Shown piece by piece: positions 45,242 through 54,246 of a stretch of 64,000 nt of DNA. Made by a program: the position numbers and the translations under genes. The first letter of the stretch is position 1; every line of letters starts with the position of its first letter. The notes below the pieces were generated by a model. It made no database searches and was not told the DNA's origin. It saw only the letters and a list, made by a program, of their open reading frames with translations. Source of the DNA: Rickettsiaceae bacterium (GTDB lineage: Bacteria; Pseudomonadota; Alphaproteobacteria; Rickettsiales; Rickettsiaceae); contig JACKKP010000005.1 in NCBI GenBank assembly GCA_024236375.1, positions 62,001 through 126,000 of the forward strand, in the 5' to 3' direction.

Positions 45242-47177
45242 ATACTTGCAGCACGTATTTGAAGCTGAATATAATCAGCTCAGCTATTGGTATTTCTTCT
45301 CATTTGCAATAGGAATAATTTATTCAATCACTACTCCTATTGCACCTGTGATTTCTATAATAGCATTTACTCTATGTACTGTAATGTTATTACTAATATC
45401 TCGTATAGAAAGCCCTTTATATATTTGGTTTGTGGTATTATGTATAGTAATGTTTTTTTTAGGAATCAGCGCCACCCAATATAGAATTTATTTAACACAA
45501 ACCACATCAATTACCAAGTCGCAAATTGTCGATATTAATGCATATGTAGATAAAATAAAACCTAACCAGTATGGTAATCAACTTACTCTAACGCAGACAA
45601 AGATTCCACAATTACCTACAGTACATAAAGTCAGAATTAACATGTCAAATAAGATAAGCTCTGGTTTATCTGTAGGCGATAAAATAAGTTTAAGAGCTAA
45701 ATTATTTCCTCTTAATTCTAGTATATTACCAGAAGGATATAATTTTAGTTTTTTCCTCAAAATGGAAAAAATCCAGGCCACAGGATACGCCATCAGCGAA
45801 CTAAAAATTATCGATAGAGCACAAATTTATATAAGTTATATTGATAAAATACGTAAAACTATTTACCTTAAATTAATTAATGTGTTAGGTGCAGAAATAG
45901 GCAACTTTGCTGCGGCAATTATTATAGGTGAAACAAAAGCTATACCACAACGTATCACTGATGCAATGCGTAAAACTGGTACGTCACATATATTGAGTGT
46001 ATCAGGTCTACATTTATCTCTTGTTGCATTAAGTTTTTTTATATTTAGTAGAACCATATTAAATATTTCCAATTTGCTTGCATATAACACAAATATAAAA
46101 ACGATAGCAGCTTGCATATCCATTATCGGCAGTTTTATATATTTACAAATTAGTGGTAACAATATCGCAGCAGTCAGAGCATTTATTATGACTAGTATTT
46201 TTATGATTGCCGTTATTTTTAGTCGTTCTCCTTATCCAATGCGTTCTGTATTACTTGCTGCCTTTTTTATTTTATTAATAATGCCAGAATATATATTACA
46301 TCCTAGTTTTCAATTATCTTTTGTTGCAGTAATGTGTCTCATTTCGGGATATGAATTTTATTCCAATAGTAATTTTATCAGGTTCAAGTCCTATCCTGTT
46401 ATAGACAAGTTTATTAGTTATTTCTTTGCCAACATTTATACTAGTTTGTTAGCAAGTATTTTCACTACTCCATTTGTTATATTTCATTTTTATCAATTTG
46501 CTAATTATGCAGTCATTATGAATCTCATTGCAGTTCCTTTAATGTCTTTTGTCATTATGCCACTCTCAATTTTAGCACTTTTGTTGATGCCTTTTCAATT
46601 TGAGGTATATATATTATCTATCATAGGTTATTTCATTGATATAATTATTAATAGTGCTGATTATATTAGTAAGCTACCATATGCAGTGGTAACAACTGGT
46701 TACATTACAAGAACCAGTTTATTAGTATTTACTATAGGTTTTTGCTGGATATGTTTCTGGCAAGGTAGAAAAAGATATTTAGGATTGGTCGTGATGGCAT
46801 ATTCAATATGGATGATGTCTTCAACACCAACGCCTGATATTATAATTGATAAAGAACGTGATATTTTAGCTATCAAAGCTGTAGAAAAAATCATTTTATA
46901 TTCTCCTTATAAATTATCTTCTTTTACCAAATTATATTGGGAAAATTGGTATGCTATGCCAATTCAAAATATTTTGAAAAATATATGGAAAGAAAATTAT
47001 TTATTAAAACTGAAGAACGGTAAAACACTTTCAGTAAATTATAATAAATGCATTGAAGCTGACTTAATGATTATTACTTCACAAAAACTTATATGCCATT
47101 CTGATGTAACAAAAAATAAGTTGATAGAAATACAAGAATTAGTTAAGCAACGTCAATTATCCATTTTTTTAGACTAA
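45234..47177 (+). CDS. comEC: ComEC/Rec2 family membrane protein lacking the nuclease domain
   Basis: Inner-membrane DNA-uptake channel family. It holds a short DUF4131-like N-terminal part with an OB-like periplasmic domain (KPNQYGNQLTLTQTKIP, SVGDKISLRAKLFPL) and then the competence domain with FAAAIIIGETKAIPQRI, RKTGTSHILSVSGLHLSLVA and GNNIAAVRAFIM. At 647 residues it lacks the full metallo-beta-lactamase domain; the last 110 residues have no HxHxDH motif. Whether it still moves DNA is unknown. It overlaps lpxB by eight bases. Confidence 0.88.
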   Translation: MFKYLQHVFEAEYNQLSYWYFFSFAIGIIYSITTPIAPVISIIAFTLCTVMLLLISRIESPLYIWFVVLCIVMFFLGISATQYRIYLTQTTSITKSQIVDINAYVDKIKPNQYGNQLTLTQTKIPQLPTVHKVRINMSNKISSGLSVGDKISLRAKLFPLNSSILPEGYNFSFFLKMEKIQATGYAISELKIIDRAQIYISYIDKIRKTIYLKLINVLGAEIGNFAAAIIIGETKAIPQRITDAMRKTGTSHILSVSGLHLSLVALSFFIFSRTILNISNLLAYNTNIKTIAACISIIGSFIYLQISGNNIAAVRAFIMTSIFMIAVIFSRSPYPMRSVLLAAFFILLIMPEYILHPSFQLSFVAVMCLISGYEFYSNSNFIRFKSYPVIDKFISYFFANIYTSLLASIFTTPFVIFHFYQFANYAVIMNLIAVPLMSFVIMPLSILALLLMPFQFEVYILSIIGYFIDIIINSADYISKLPYAVVTTGYITRTSLLVFTIGFCWICFWQGRKRYLGLVVMAYSIWMMSSTPTPDIIIDKERDILAIKAVEKIILYSPYKLSSFTKLYWENWYAMPIQNILKNIWKENYLLKLKNGKTLSVNYNKCIEADLMIITSQKLICHSDVTKNKLIEIQELVKQRQLSIFLD

Positions 47178-47223
47178 CTAAATAAATAAACAACCTTTGA
47201 ATATATAGTTTAATCAAACGCAA

Positions 47224-47505
47224 TTAACTTTTCTTTTGCACTGCTTGATCAAGTACAGCTTGTACTTCTGGGTTTTTGAAAATAGCATGTTTATAAAGTC
47301 CTGTAGCAATTAATACTGGTGCTAATTCCTTCATAACTTTTATAACCTCATTTTTTTCTTTAACACTAAGGTCTTGTTGTTCAATAATATCAATATTTTG
47401 TAAGAAAGCTGCTATAGAACCTTTACGTCCGGTTATGCCGTTCAATATAATATTATTCTCTCCATCTGCTAGCACCATTTCAGGATTTACAGGTGATTTT
47501 GTCAT
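47224..47505 (-). CDS. Hypothetical small protein
   Basis: A 93-residue soluble protein of unknown function, with no signal peptide. The N-terminus is loose (MTKSPVNPEMVLADGENN), followed by two or three helices (GSIAAFLQNIDIIEQQ, KEKNEVIKVMKELAPVLIATG, NPEVQAVLDQAV). It lies on the strand of the type I secretion genes, 88 bp downstream of them beyond a strong hairpin, and converges with comEC. Even codon use and lack of overlap with other genes support that it is real. Confidence 0.65.
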   Translation of the reverse strand: MTKSPVNPEMVLADGENNIILNGITGRKGSIAAFLQNIDIIEQQDLSVKEKNEVIKVMKELAPVLIATGLYKHAIFKNPEVQAVLDQAVQKKS

Positions 47506-47556
47506 AATATGTTTTTTAAATGTGATATCGTGAAATTATAATATATAATTCATTAA

Positions 47557-47589
47557 TTAAGAGCAAGAAGTTATTTTTCTTGCTCTTAA
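47557..47589 (-). terminator. Strong hairpin after the type I secretion genes
   Basis: A perfect 13-bp stem (ttaagagcaagaa / ttcttgctcttaa) with a seven-base loop begins four bases beyond the stop of the adaptor gene. In the minus-strand reading it is followed by an AT-rich, only partly T-rich tail. Confidence 0.75.
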
Positions 47590-47593
47590 CATA

Positions 47594-49198
47594 TTATTTT
47601 TCTTTAAACCCTTTAAACATTGCATCATATACAGGGTCTAACAAATATTGTAGCAAAGTTCTAGTACCTGTAATGATTTGTACTTCAGCTTGCATACCAG
47701 GTACTAATGTTAAGTCTCGATTTTTAGCAAGTTTGTTAAAGTGATCCATATCAATCTCAATTTTTGCCGAATAATATCCTCCCATAGTTTCTGGATTCTG
47801 AGATTGTGGTATTGCTAATTGTCCTGCTTGAGGCATATCAATTACTAAATCAGGCGAAAGAGAAATTACAACCCCATAAAATGTCGGTGCAGTCCGAGAT
47901 TTAAAAGCACTAAATTTGATTTTGGCTTTCATACCTGCTGATATGGATGCAATAAATCTTGGCGCTACTTTCGCTTCAATAATTAATTTATCCTGTAAAG
48001 GTGCAATCTCTAAAATATTTTGTCCTCCTGGGATAATACTGCCTACTGTATGATAATTTAAGTTGTTAATCACCCCACTAATCGGTGCTTTTACAACTGT
48101 TCTTTCTAAACTATCAGTTGCTGCAGATAATTCCTCTTTATAACGAGCCATCTCAGCTTGAATTTTATTTAATTCTGTTGAAACCTCAGTAGTACTTTGA
48201 TTATCTATATTTAGTAATTCTATATTGGATTTAGAAATCTCTTGTTCAGTATTCAACATCTCAATTTCATTCATAGCAATCTCACTTTCTATATTTGCAA
48301 GTCTAGCTTCAAATTCAAGAAGTGTTGATTTATTGCTGTATCCTTGAGTATTTAATTTGCGTGTAGCTTCTAATCTATCTTGAGTGATTTCAAGATTTTT
48401 ATTTAAAAAAGTAGCTCGTGCTTTTGAACTATCTATTTTTTTATATAATTGTTGAATTTTTTGCCTCTGCAAATCTTTTGCTGCTCTCAGAGATTCTTTT
48501 TTAGAATTAAAGATATTAACTTGAGTTTCTAATATACGCGCTACATCTTTATCATTTGCATTTTGTAATAATTCATCTGGAAATATTATCTCATCACTTT
48601 GGTTAAGTTCAGCAATTAATCTTGCTTCTATTGCTGAGTATGTTCTATATTGATTTAAAATGCTCTGATAAGTTGCCTTAGTTCTTACATCGTCAAATAT
48701 TATCAGCTTATCTCCTTTTTCTACTTTATCTCCAGGGGCAACCAATATCTCTTTTATAATGCCAGTTTCCAACTGATTAATATTTTGTTTCTTGCTTTGA
48801 CTAATTACAGTCCCTATTGCTACTGCTGCACTATCCAAAGGTGCAATAGCTGCCCACAAAAATCCAAATACAAAGAAAAATAATGTAACCCAAATCCCAA
48901 ATAATATTGGTGAACGCGCACTTTTGATCACATCATTTGTGTCATCCCCTCCATCTTTCTTAACGATTAAATTGATGAATCGATCAATCAATTTAATCCC
49001 GCCGGTCATTTTTTGTAAGATACCAATGAAGATTTTGGTTACAAGAGGTGGTTGGGGCGCAGCCGCGACTCCCTGTTTCTTCCCTCCCTTACCTGCTGCT
49101 ATTTGTTGCATCATCAGAGCTTGCAGCTGTTGCAATTTCTGCTTTTGCTCTGCGGTCAATTCTTGTTTTTGGTCTTTTATATCACTCTTCTCATTCAT
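47594..49198 (-). CDS. Type I secretion membrane-fusion (HlyD/PrsE-type) protein
   Basis: Periplasmic adaptor linking a type I ABC exporter to an outer-membrane TolC channel. The 534 residues start with an unusually long cytosolic part of about 100 residues (Gln/Lys/Ala-rich, AEQKQKLQQLQALMMQQIAAG). One membrane helix (PILFGIWVTLFFFVFGFLWA), the first lipoyl half (GIIKEILVAPGDKVEKGDKL), a long coiled-coil hairpin, the second lipoyl half (VKAPISGVINNLNYHTVGSI) and the beta-barrel domain follow. Usual members have 430-450 residues. It follows the ABC gene by six bases. No tolC gene is in the window. Confidence 0.9.
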   Translation of the reverse strand: MNEKSDIKDQKQELTAEQKQKLQQLQALMMQQIAAGKGGKKQGVAAAPQPPLVTKIFIGILQKMTGGIKLIDRFINLIVKKDGGDDTNDVIKSARSPILFGIWVTLFFFVFGFLWAAIAPLDSAAVAIGTVISQSKKQNINQLETGIIKEILVAPGDKVEKGDKLIIFDDVRTKATYQSILNQYRTYSAIEARLIAELNQSDEIIFPDELLQNANDKDVARILETQVNIFNSKKESLRAAKDLQRQKIQQLYKKIDSSKARATFLNKNLEITQDRLEATRKLNTQGYSNKSTLLEFEARLANIESEIAMNEIEMLNTEQEISKSNIELLNIDNQSTTEVSTELNKIQAEMARYKEELSAATDSLERTVVKAPISGVINNLNYHTVGSIIPGGQNILEIAPLQDKLIIEAKVAPRFIASISAGMKAKIKFSAFKSRTAPTFYGVVISLSPDLVIDMPQAGQLAIPQSQNPETMGGYYSAKIEIDMDHFNKLAKNRDLTLVPGMQAEVQIITGTRTLLQYLLDPVYDAMFKGFKEK

Positions 49199-49204
49199 AT
49201 GTAA

Positions 49205-50998
49205 TTAACCTTTATTGATATGTAGCATTCCATTGTTAATTGTCTGTATCTTACCTTGTATCTCTTCACGAGTACCAATATTGGTAACAGATCCTTCTTG
49301 CACAACCATGATTTTATCGACAGTTGACAAAATTGCTGGGCGGTGAGATATCACAATTACACTGATTTTTCTCACGCGAGCTTCTTTTAATGCTTGTGCA
49401 AGTGCTAACTCTCCTGCCTCATCTAAATTAGCATTTGGCTCATCCAAGACCACTAATTTAGGATTACCATAGAAAGCACGGGCTAAACCAATTCTTTGCC
49501 TTTGTCCTCCCGATAAATTTCCTCCTCCACTACCTATATCTGTATCATATCCGTTTTGCAGAGATAAAATCATTTCATGAGCACCGCACATTTTAGCTGG
49601 TTGCACTACTTTCTCTGGATCAATTTCTGAAGACATTTTTGCTATATTTTCTTTTACTGTACCAGAAAATAATTCTATACCTTGGGGTAAATAGCCAACA
49701 TGCTCACCAAAATTCTCTCTATCCCACGTATATACATCCCCTCCATCTAAACGAATGGAACCTGAGGTTGCTTGCCATACTCCAACAATCAATTTTGCTA
49801 AAGTAGATTTTCCTGAGCCGCTTGGCCCAATTACTGCTAAAATTTCTCCCGGTTGTATATTAAACGATATACCTTTTAAAATATACCTTGGAGGCGTTAA
49901 TTGTTGTGTAGGATTTGGAGAAAAGTTTGGAGGCGCATAATAGACATTTTCTACTGCTAATTTCCCATCAACATTAGGGATAGGCATTGACTGTTTACGA
50001 TCTAAAATTTTGTTAAATGATTCATTAATACCTTTATATGCTTTTAATGCACTACTAATGCTTTTCCACATAGCAATAGAATTATCAAATGGCGCCAAAG
50101 CTTTACCTACTATAATAGAACTTGCTATCATTCCACCAGTTGTCATTGCAGTACTATTACTTACTACTACTACATAAGCTCCTATACCAGTCACAGCCAT
50201 TTGCATCAGATTACGTACAAATCTAGCAAAGTTAGAGATAATACCATTACGATAACTAGCTACTGAAACTTTTGCTAAGGAAGCTGTATTAAATTTTGCC
50301 CAGTTAGCTTTAACATTGTTGATCATACCCATTGCTTCTACCGCCTCGGCATTCCTGCTGGCAATTTCCGCTTGTGACATAGCTCTTACTGATAATTCAG
50401 TTGCTTCTCCTAATGTACGATTTGTTGCAACAGCATTAAAAAATGCAAAACCTACAATAATTACTGCACCAAATAATGCAACAAAACCAATATAAGGATG
50501 TATCAAGAAAATAATAATAAAATAGACAATACTCCAAGGTGCATCGAATAAAGTATTAATTCCAGTACTTGTAAGAAAAGTTTTTAATGTTTGGAAATCC
50601 CTAAGTAACTGACTCGAAGCAGGATTAATTTTTGTAGCTGATGCTGTAATGGAATGCGCAAATATTAAAGGAGAAAGATTATTATCTAACCATTCACCTA
50701 TTTTGATCAAAGTAAATGATCTAGCAATTTGTAATAATGTTGTGGTGAAATACACAAATGCAATAATCAATGATAGCATTAGTAATGTATTGAGATTACC
50801 ACTTCCTAATACCCGATCTAAAACCTGTAGAGAATAAAGTGGTGTAACTAACATTAAAAGGTTAATACAAAACGCAAATACAAAAACTATCTGAAATGCA
50901 GATTTACATTTATTCAAAGCTTGTTTTATTACGTTCTGTTCATCATATCCAATATTATCTTTTTGAGATCGAGTAATTTGATTAATTTGTTTTGCCAT
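49205..50998 (-). CDS. Type I secretion ABC transporter (AprD/PrsD-type)
   Basis: A 597-residue half-transporter that exports an unfolded protein through a TolC channel. A membrane domain of six helices starts near FAFCINLLMLVTPLYSLQVLDRVLG, with no C39 peptidase domain, so substrates have an uncleaved C-terminal signal. The ATPase domain has Walker A GPSGSGKST, LSGGQRQRIGLARAFY, VVLDEPNANLDE (Ser of the usual DEPNSNLD replaced by Ala) and VISHR. It is the first gene of the pair with the HlyD-like adaptor. In Rickettsia, type I exporters and TolC secrete ankyrin-type proteins; whether the ankyrin protein in this window is a substrate is open. Confidence 0.93.
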   Translation of the reverse strand: MAKQINQITRSQKDNIGYDEQNVIKQALNKCKSAFQIVFVFAFCINLLMLVTPLYSLQVLDRVLGSGNLNTLLMLSLIIAFVYFTTTLLQIARSFTLIKIGEWLDNNLSPLIFAHSITASATKINPASSQLLRDFQTLKTFLTSTGINTLFDAPWSIVYFIIIFLIHPYIGFVALFGAVIIVGFAFFNAVATNRTLGEATELSVRAMSQAEIASRNAEAVEAMGMINNVKANWAKFNTASLAKVSVASYRNGIISNFARFVRNLMQMAVTGIGAYVVVVSNSTAMTTGGMIASSIIVGKALAPFDNSIAMWKSISSALKAYKGINESFNKILDRKQSMPIPNVDGKLAVENVYYAPPNFSPNPTQQLTPPRYILKGISFNIQPGEILAVIGPSGSGKSTLAKLIVGVWQATSGSIRLDGGDVYTWDRENFGEHVGYLPQGIELFSGTVKENIAKMSSEIDPEKVVQPAKMCGAHEMILSLQNGYDTDIGSGGGNLSGGQRQRIGLARAFYGNPKLVVLDEPNANLDEAGELALAQALKEARVRKISVIVISHRPAILSTVDKIMVVQEGSVTNIGTREEIQGKIQTINNGMLHINKG

Positions 50999-51126
50999 AT
51001 TTACGAATACTAAACTATTATTTTGATTTAATTACTATATATTATTCTTTTGCCTATAAAGATAACATAAAAAGTCTTAATATAACAGAAAAAAATCTCT
51101 GTAATATAAAATAAACTTAATATTAT

Positions 51127-51861
51127 TTATTGATGAAACCGAAAACAAGTGACAATTAATTCATATAATTCTGCATAATTATGAGCTAATATTTCATATT
51201 GTACTTGCCTATTTGTGTTTATATCCCTATAAGACACATGTAAATTATTTTTATGATCAGGTGTAGTAAAAAAACTCATAAAATTATAACTTGCAGCGCA
51301 ATTACTAATAATGAATTTTGTTACTAAAATATCATCAGCAAGCTTCAACATATTTTGTGCAGATATATTAATCACTGATTCTCCAGATGAACTACCATAA
51401 TGATGCGATAAAATGTCTATTTTGATTTCATCAGCAATAGACATAATTTCTGAACGTAAATTTGCATATAAATCAAATGGGTCAGCTTGCATTGGAGAAA
51501 AATCATTTTTTTGTAATTCATTATTAATAATCCAAAAACTAATAGAAGCTCTAAAGTCGACATAATGTGTAGTACTGCCTGATAATTCATATAGTTTTTC
51601 TCTAGCTAAATTTCTAATTGACCGCTTATGACAAAAAACTGTTATAGTCGGCATGCTACGAAATGGATCCATAAAAGCTTTACTGTCCCTAAGATCGATA
51701 TCCAAATCTGCTATAATATATTCTGAATTTTCTAATATCAAATTAGCTGGCACATCAATTTGCTGAATTTCACCCTTTTCTCCTAAATATTTGAGAGAAA
51801 CAAATCGGCAATTAGTGACCTCGATCAGGTCTTGAATAGATTTTAAATTATTCATCATCAT
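51127..51861 (-). CDS. Truncated glutamine-synthetase-like protein, catalytic residues lost
   Basis: A 244-residue protein whose order of motifs follows the first two-thirds of glutamine synthetase. The beta-grasp part is FVSLKYLGEKGEIQQIDVPA (20-39). DLDIDLRDSKAFMDPFRSMPTITVFCH (52-78) matches the DxxLxPDxxTxxxDPFxxxPTxxxxCD block. NLRSEIM (134-140) matches DLRSEM, and SHHYGSSSGESVIN (152-165) matches HHHEVATAGQNEIN. The segment around 191-213 (ASYNFMSFFTTPD, LHVSYRD) matches AYGKTATFMPKP and GMHCHQS. The Glu residues of GPExEF, HHE and NEI are not kept; His208 is. The C-terminal ATP-binding end is missing. It overlaps asd by four bases. A regulatory or binding role is possible; enzymatic activity is unlikely. 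Confidence 0.75.
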   Translation of the reverse strand: MMMNNLKSIQDLIEVTNCRFVSLKYLGEKGEIQQIDVPANLILENSEYIIADLDIDLRDSKAFMDPFRSMPTITVFCHKRSIRNLAREKLYELSGSTTHYVDFRASISFWIINNELQKNDFSPMQADPFDLYANLRSEIMSIADEIKIDILSHHYGSSSGESVINISAQNMLKLADDILVTKFIISNCAASYNFMSFFTTPDHKNNLHVSYRDINTNRQVQYEILAHNYAELYELIVTCFRFHQ

Positions 51862-52874
51862 AATTGTATTAATAGTGCTTCAGCTATTTGTACTGCGTTT
51901 AAAGCTGCACCTTTTCTTAAATTATCACAACAAACCCACATATTAAGACTATTTGGCGCTGATGCATCATTTCTAATGCGAGATACAAACACCTCTTCTC
52001 TTTCTACTACATCAATAGGAGTTGCATATTGATATCCATTTTCTGTAGTATATAATGCTATACTTTCTTCTTCACGTAATATTTCTTGTGCTTCAATAGC
52101 GTCCAAAGGCTTCTCAAACTCTATATTCACTGACATTGCGTGCGATACAAAAACTGGTACCCTAACGCAAGTAACAGAAACATTAATATGATTACCTATA
52201 ATTTTTTTTAGTTCTTCTTTAATTTTATATTCTTCATCACTCTCTCCACTTGGCAAAAACTCTCCGATTTTAGGGAATAAATTAAAAGCGATTTGATCTT
52301 GGAAAACATTTTTTTTGGTTTCTCCAAAAACAAACTTCGATTTAGTTTGCTCATATAATTCATCCATTGCTTCCTTACCAGCACCAGAAACAGATTGATA
52401 TGTTGAAATAACTAATCTTTTAATCTTAGCTGCATTATCCAAAGGTTTTAAAGCTACGGCTAGAGGAATCACGCAACAATTTGGGTTAGCAATGATTTTA
52501 CTATCAGCAAGTTTCTTTAATTTATCAATATTTGCTTCTGGTACAATCAGCGGAACATCATCTTTTAATCGGAAGAAAGAAGATTTATCTATAACTATAC
52601 AACCACTATCAGCTGCTTTTTGCGCATATTCTTTTGCAATGGTAGATCCAGCACAGAAAAACGCTATATTAATTTTAGAAAAATCACTTTTCTTATCTAG
52701 CATTTCTACACGCACTTCTTTGTCCCCGAAACTCACTAAACGTCCAACTGAACCAGGAGAAGCAAATGCTGTTATTGTGTCAATAGGAAATTTTTTCTCC
52801 GCTAAAATATTGAGAACTTCACGTCCTACATTTCCTGTAGCGCCAATTACCGCTACATTATATTTTTTTATCAT
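51858..52874 (-). CDS. asd: Aspartate-semialdehyde dehydrogenase
   Basis: Reduces aspartyl phosphate to aspartate semialdehyde with NADPH, supplying diaminopimelate for peptidoglycan. The 338 residues contain the nucleotide-binding VAVIGATGNVGREVLNILAEK, the active-site Cys in IANPNCCVIPLA, STYQSVSGAGKEAMDEL and VTCVRVPVFVSHAMSVNIEF with the catalytic His. Normal length. It overlaps the HIT gene upstream and the glutamine-synthetase-like gene downstream by four bases each, so all are one operon. Confidence 0.96.
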   Translation of the reverse strand: MIKKYNVAVIGATGNVGREVLNILAEKKFPIDTITAFASPGSVGRLVSFGDKEVRVEMLDKKSDFSKINIAFFCAGSTIAKEYAQKAADSGCIVIDKSSFFRLKDDVPLIVPEANIDKLKKLADSKIIANPNCCVIPLAVALKPLDNAAKIKRLVISTYQSVSGAGKEAMDELYEQTKSKFVFGETKKNVFQDQIAFNLFPKIGEFLPSGESDEEYKIKEELKKIIGNHINVSVTCVRVPVFVSHAMSVNIEFEKPLDAIEAQEILREEESIALYTTENGYQYATPIDVVEREEVFVSRIRNDASAPNSLNMWVCCDNLRKGAALNAVQIAEALLIQL

Positions 52875-53233
52875 AATAAGTTATCATCAATCAAATTGTT
52901 ATTATTAAGTCCGCTTAGGATATGAGTATGAAAATGAAATACAGACTGTCCAGCGGATTTGCCTTTATTATTTAATACTCTATATTCTTTTGCACCATTT
53001 TCTGCAGCTATTTTTGTTACCATTTTAAAATAATGAGCAATCTCTTGATCAGTAGCTTTGTTAACGAAATCTGCTAAGTCGATATATTCACCTTTTGGAA
53101 TCACCAGTATATGAATAGGTGATGCAGGATTTATATCTAAAATTGCAATCAATTTATCATCTTCGTATAGTTTTTCCGCCTTAATTTTTCCTTGGATAAT
53201 TTGAGCAAACACATTTCTATTATCGTAATTCAT
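52871..53233 (-). CDS. HIT-family nucleotide-binding protein (HinT-like)
   Basis: A 120-residue histidine-triad protein that hydrolyses or binds purine nucleotide phosphoramidates. The triad HFHTHILSG lies near the C-terminus, and NVFAQIIQGKIKAEKLYEDDKLIAILDINPASPIHILVIPK is the family N-terminal half. It belongs to the DUF2628-HIT-asd operon, with four-base overlaps on both sides. Confidence 0.93.
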   Translation of the reverse strand: MNYDNRNVFAQIIQGKIKAEKLYEDDKLIAILDINPASPIHILVIPKGEYIDLADFVNKATDQEIAHYFKMVTKIAAENGAKEYRVLNNKGKSAGQSVFHFHTHILSGLNNNNLIDDNLL

Positions 53234-53589
53234 AATTCCAATTCTGTTATTTTTGTATAATATCGCAGCTCTGCTTCTTCCAAATCATTTGCTGCTATTA
53301 TATCATATAATTGATACCCTTTTTTCAGTAAATATGCGTTTCTTAAATCACTTGCAAAAAAAGTCATTAAGAAAAATATTGATATATCATAATAATAGTA
53401 AAGATTAATTTCCTTAAGATAACCCATAACAAAAGAAATAACCAATAGTAATAAAGCTGGTAGCCACATACGATAATATAACATCCATAAAATGCCAAAT
53501 ATCCCTGCCAAAAATGATGGATTTTGTGCTACTATTACTGGTTTAGTATCTTTTTTTCTTGAATCAGTGTATACTGCGTATATATTCAT
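53230..53589 (-). CDS. DUF2628 membrane protein
   Basis: A 119-residue protein of the DUF2628 family with two or three membrane helices in the middle (LAGIFGILWMLYYRMWLPALLLLVISFVMGYL, then YDISIFFLMTFFASDLRNAYLLKKGYQ). The N-terminus MNIYAVYTDSRKK and the segment FASDLRNAYLLKKGY are typical. Function is unknown. It begins the operon with the HIT protein, asd and the glutamine-synthetase-like gene. Confidence 0.82.
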   Translation of the reverse strand: MNIYAVYTDSRKKDTKPVIVAQNPSFLAGIFGILWMLYYRMWLPALLLLVISFVMGYLKEINLYYYYDISIFFLMTFFASDLRNAYLLKKGYQLYDIIAANDLEEAELRYYTKITELEL

Positions 53590-53682
53590 ATAAAGGAACT
53601 TTATAAAGATTTAAAAACTAGTTATAATTATTATCTATTTATCTCAAATTCACAAGATTAATTCAATAAGTCTAACAAAATC

Positions 53683-54246
53683 ATGATTAATAACGAATAT
53701 AATAAACAAACTCTGCCTCATGCAACTACTATTTTATGTCTTAAAAAAGATAATCAAATAGTTATTGCTGCCGATGGACAAGTATCTCTCGGCAATTGTA
53801 TTATGAAAAGCACTGCACGCAAATTACGCAGTTTAGAAAATGGTAAAATAATAGCTGGTTTTGCTGGATCCACAGCAGATGCTTTTACTTTATTTGAGAG
53901 GTTAGAGGAAAAATTAGATAAATATTCGGGTCAACTAATGCGCAGCGCAGTAGAGTTAGCAAAAGAGTGGAGAACAGACAAATATTTACGTAAATTAGAA
54001 GCAATGCTCATAGTTGCTGATTTACATAATATATTAATTATTAGTGGAGCTGGTGATGTGATTGAACCAGAAGATCAAATTGCTGCAATAGGTTCCGGAG
54101 GATTTTATGCACTTGCTGCTGCTAAAGCGTTATGTTCAATTGAAACAAAAATGACTGCTGAAGAAATAGCACTTAAAGCTATGAACATCGCAGCAGATAT
54201 ATGCGTATTTTCAAATCATAATATTGTCACTGAGAAGGTAAAATGA
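53683..54246 (+). CDS. hslV: ATP-dependent protease subunit HslV
   Basis: Peptidase of the HslUV (ClpYQ) heat-shock protease. The 187 residues carry an N-terminal extension of 14 residues before TTILCLKKDNQIVIAADGQVS, so the catalytic Thr (Thr15) must be freed by processing, as in rickettsial HslV. Other landmarks are STARKLRSLENGKIIAGFAGSTADAFTLFE and the GSGGFYALAAAKAL block. It overlaps hslU by four bases. Confidence 0.96.
   Translation: MINNEYNKQTLPHATTILCLKKDNQIVIAADGQVSLGNCIMKSTARKLRSLENGKIIAGFAGSTADAFTLFERLEEKLDKYSGQLMRSAVELAKEWRTDKYLRKLEAMLIVADLHNILIISGAGDVIEPEDQIAAIGSGGFYALAAAKALCSIETKMTAEEIALKAMNIAADICVFSNHNIVTEKVK

Noticed and set aside
46375..46395. Sequence resembling a tRNA T-arm (ggttcaagtcct)
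   Set aside because: It lies inside the comEC frame, the flanking 5-bp stem pairs at only three positions, and no acceptor or anticodon arms fit at the right distances.
53600..53630. TATAAT upstream of hslV as a promoter
   Set aside because: No acceptable -35 or sigma-32-type box at the right spacing; too common a hexamer in this AT-rich sequence.
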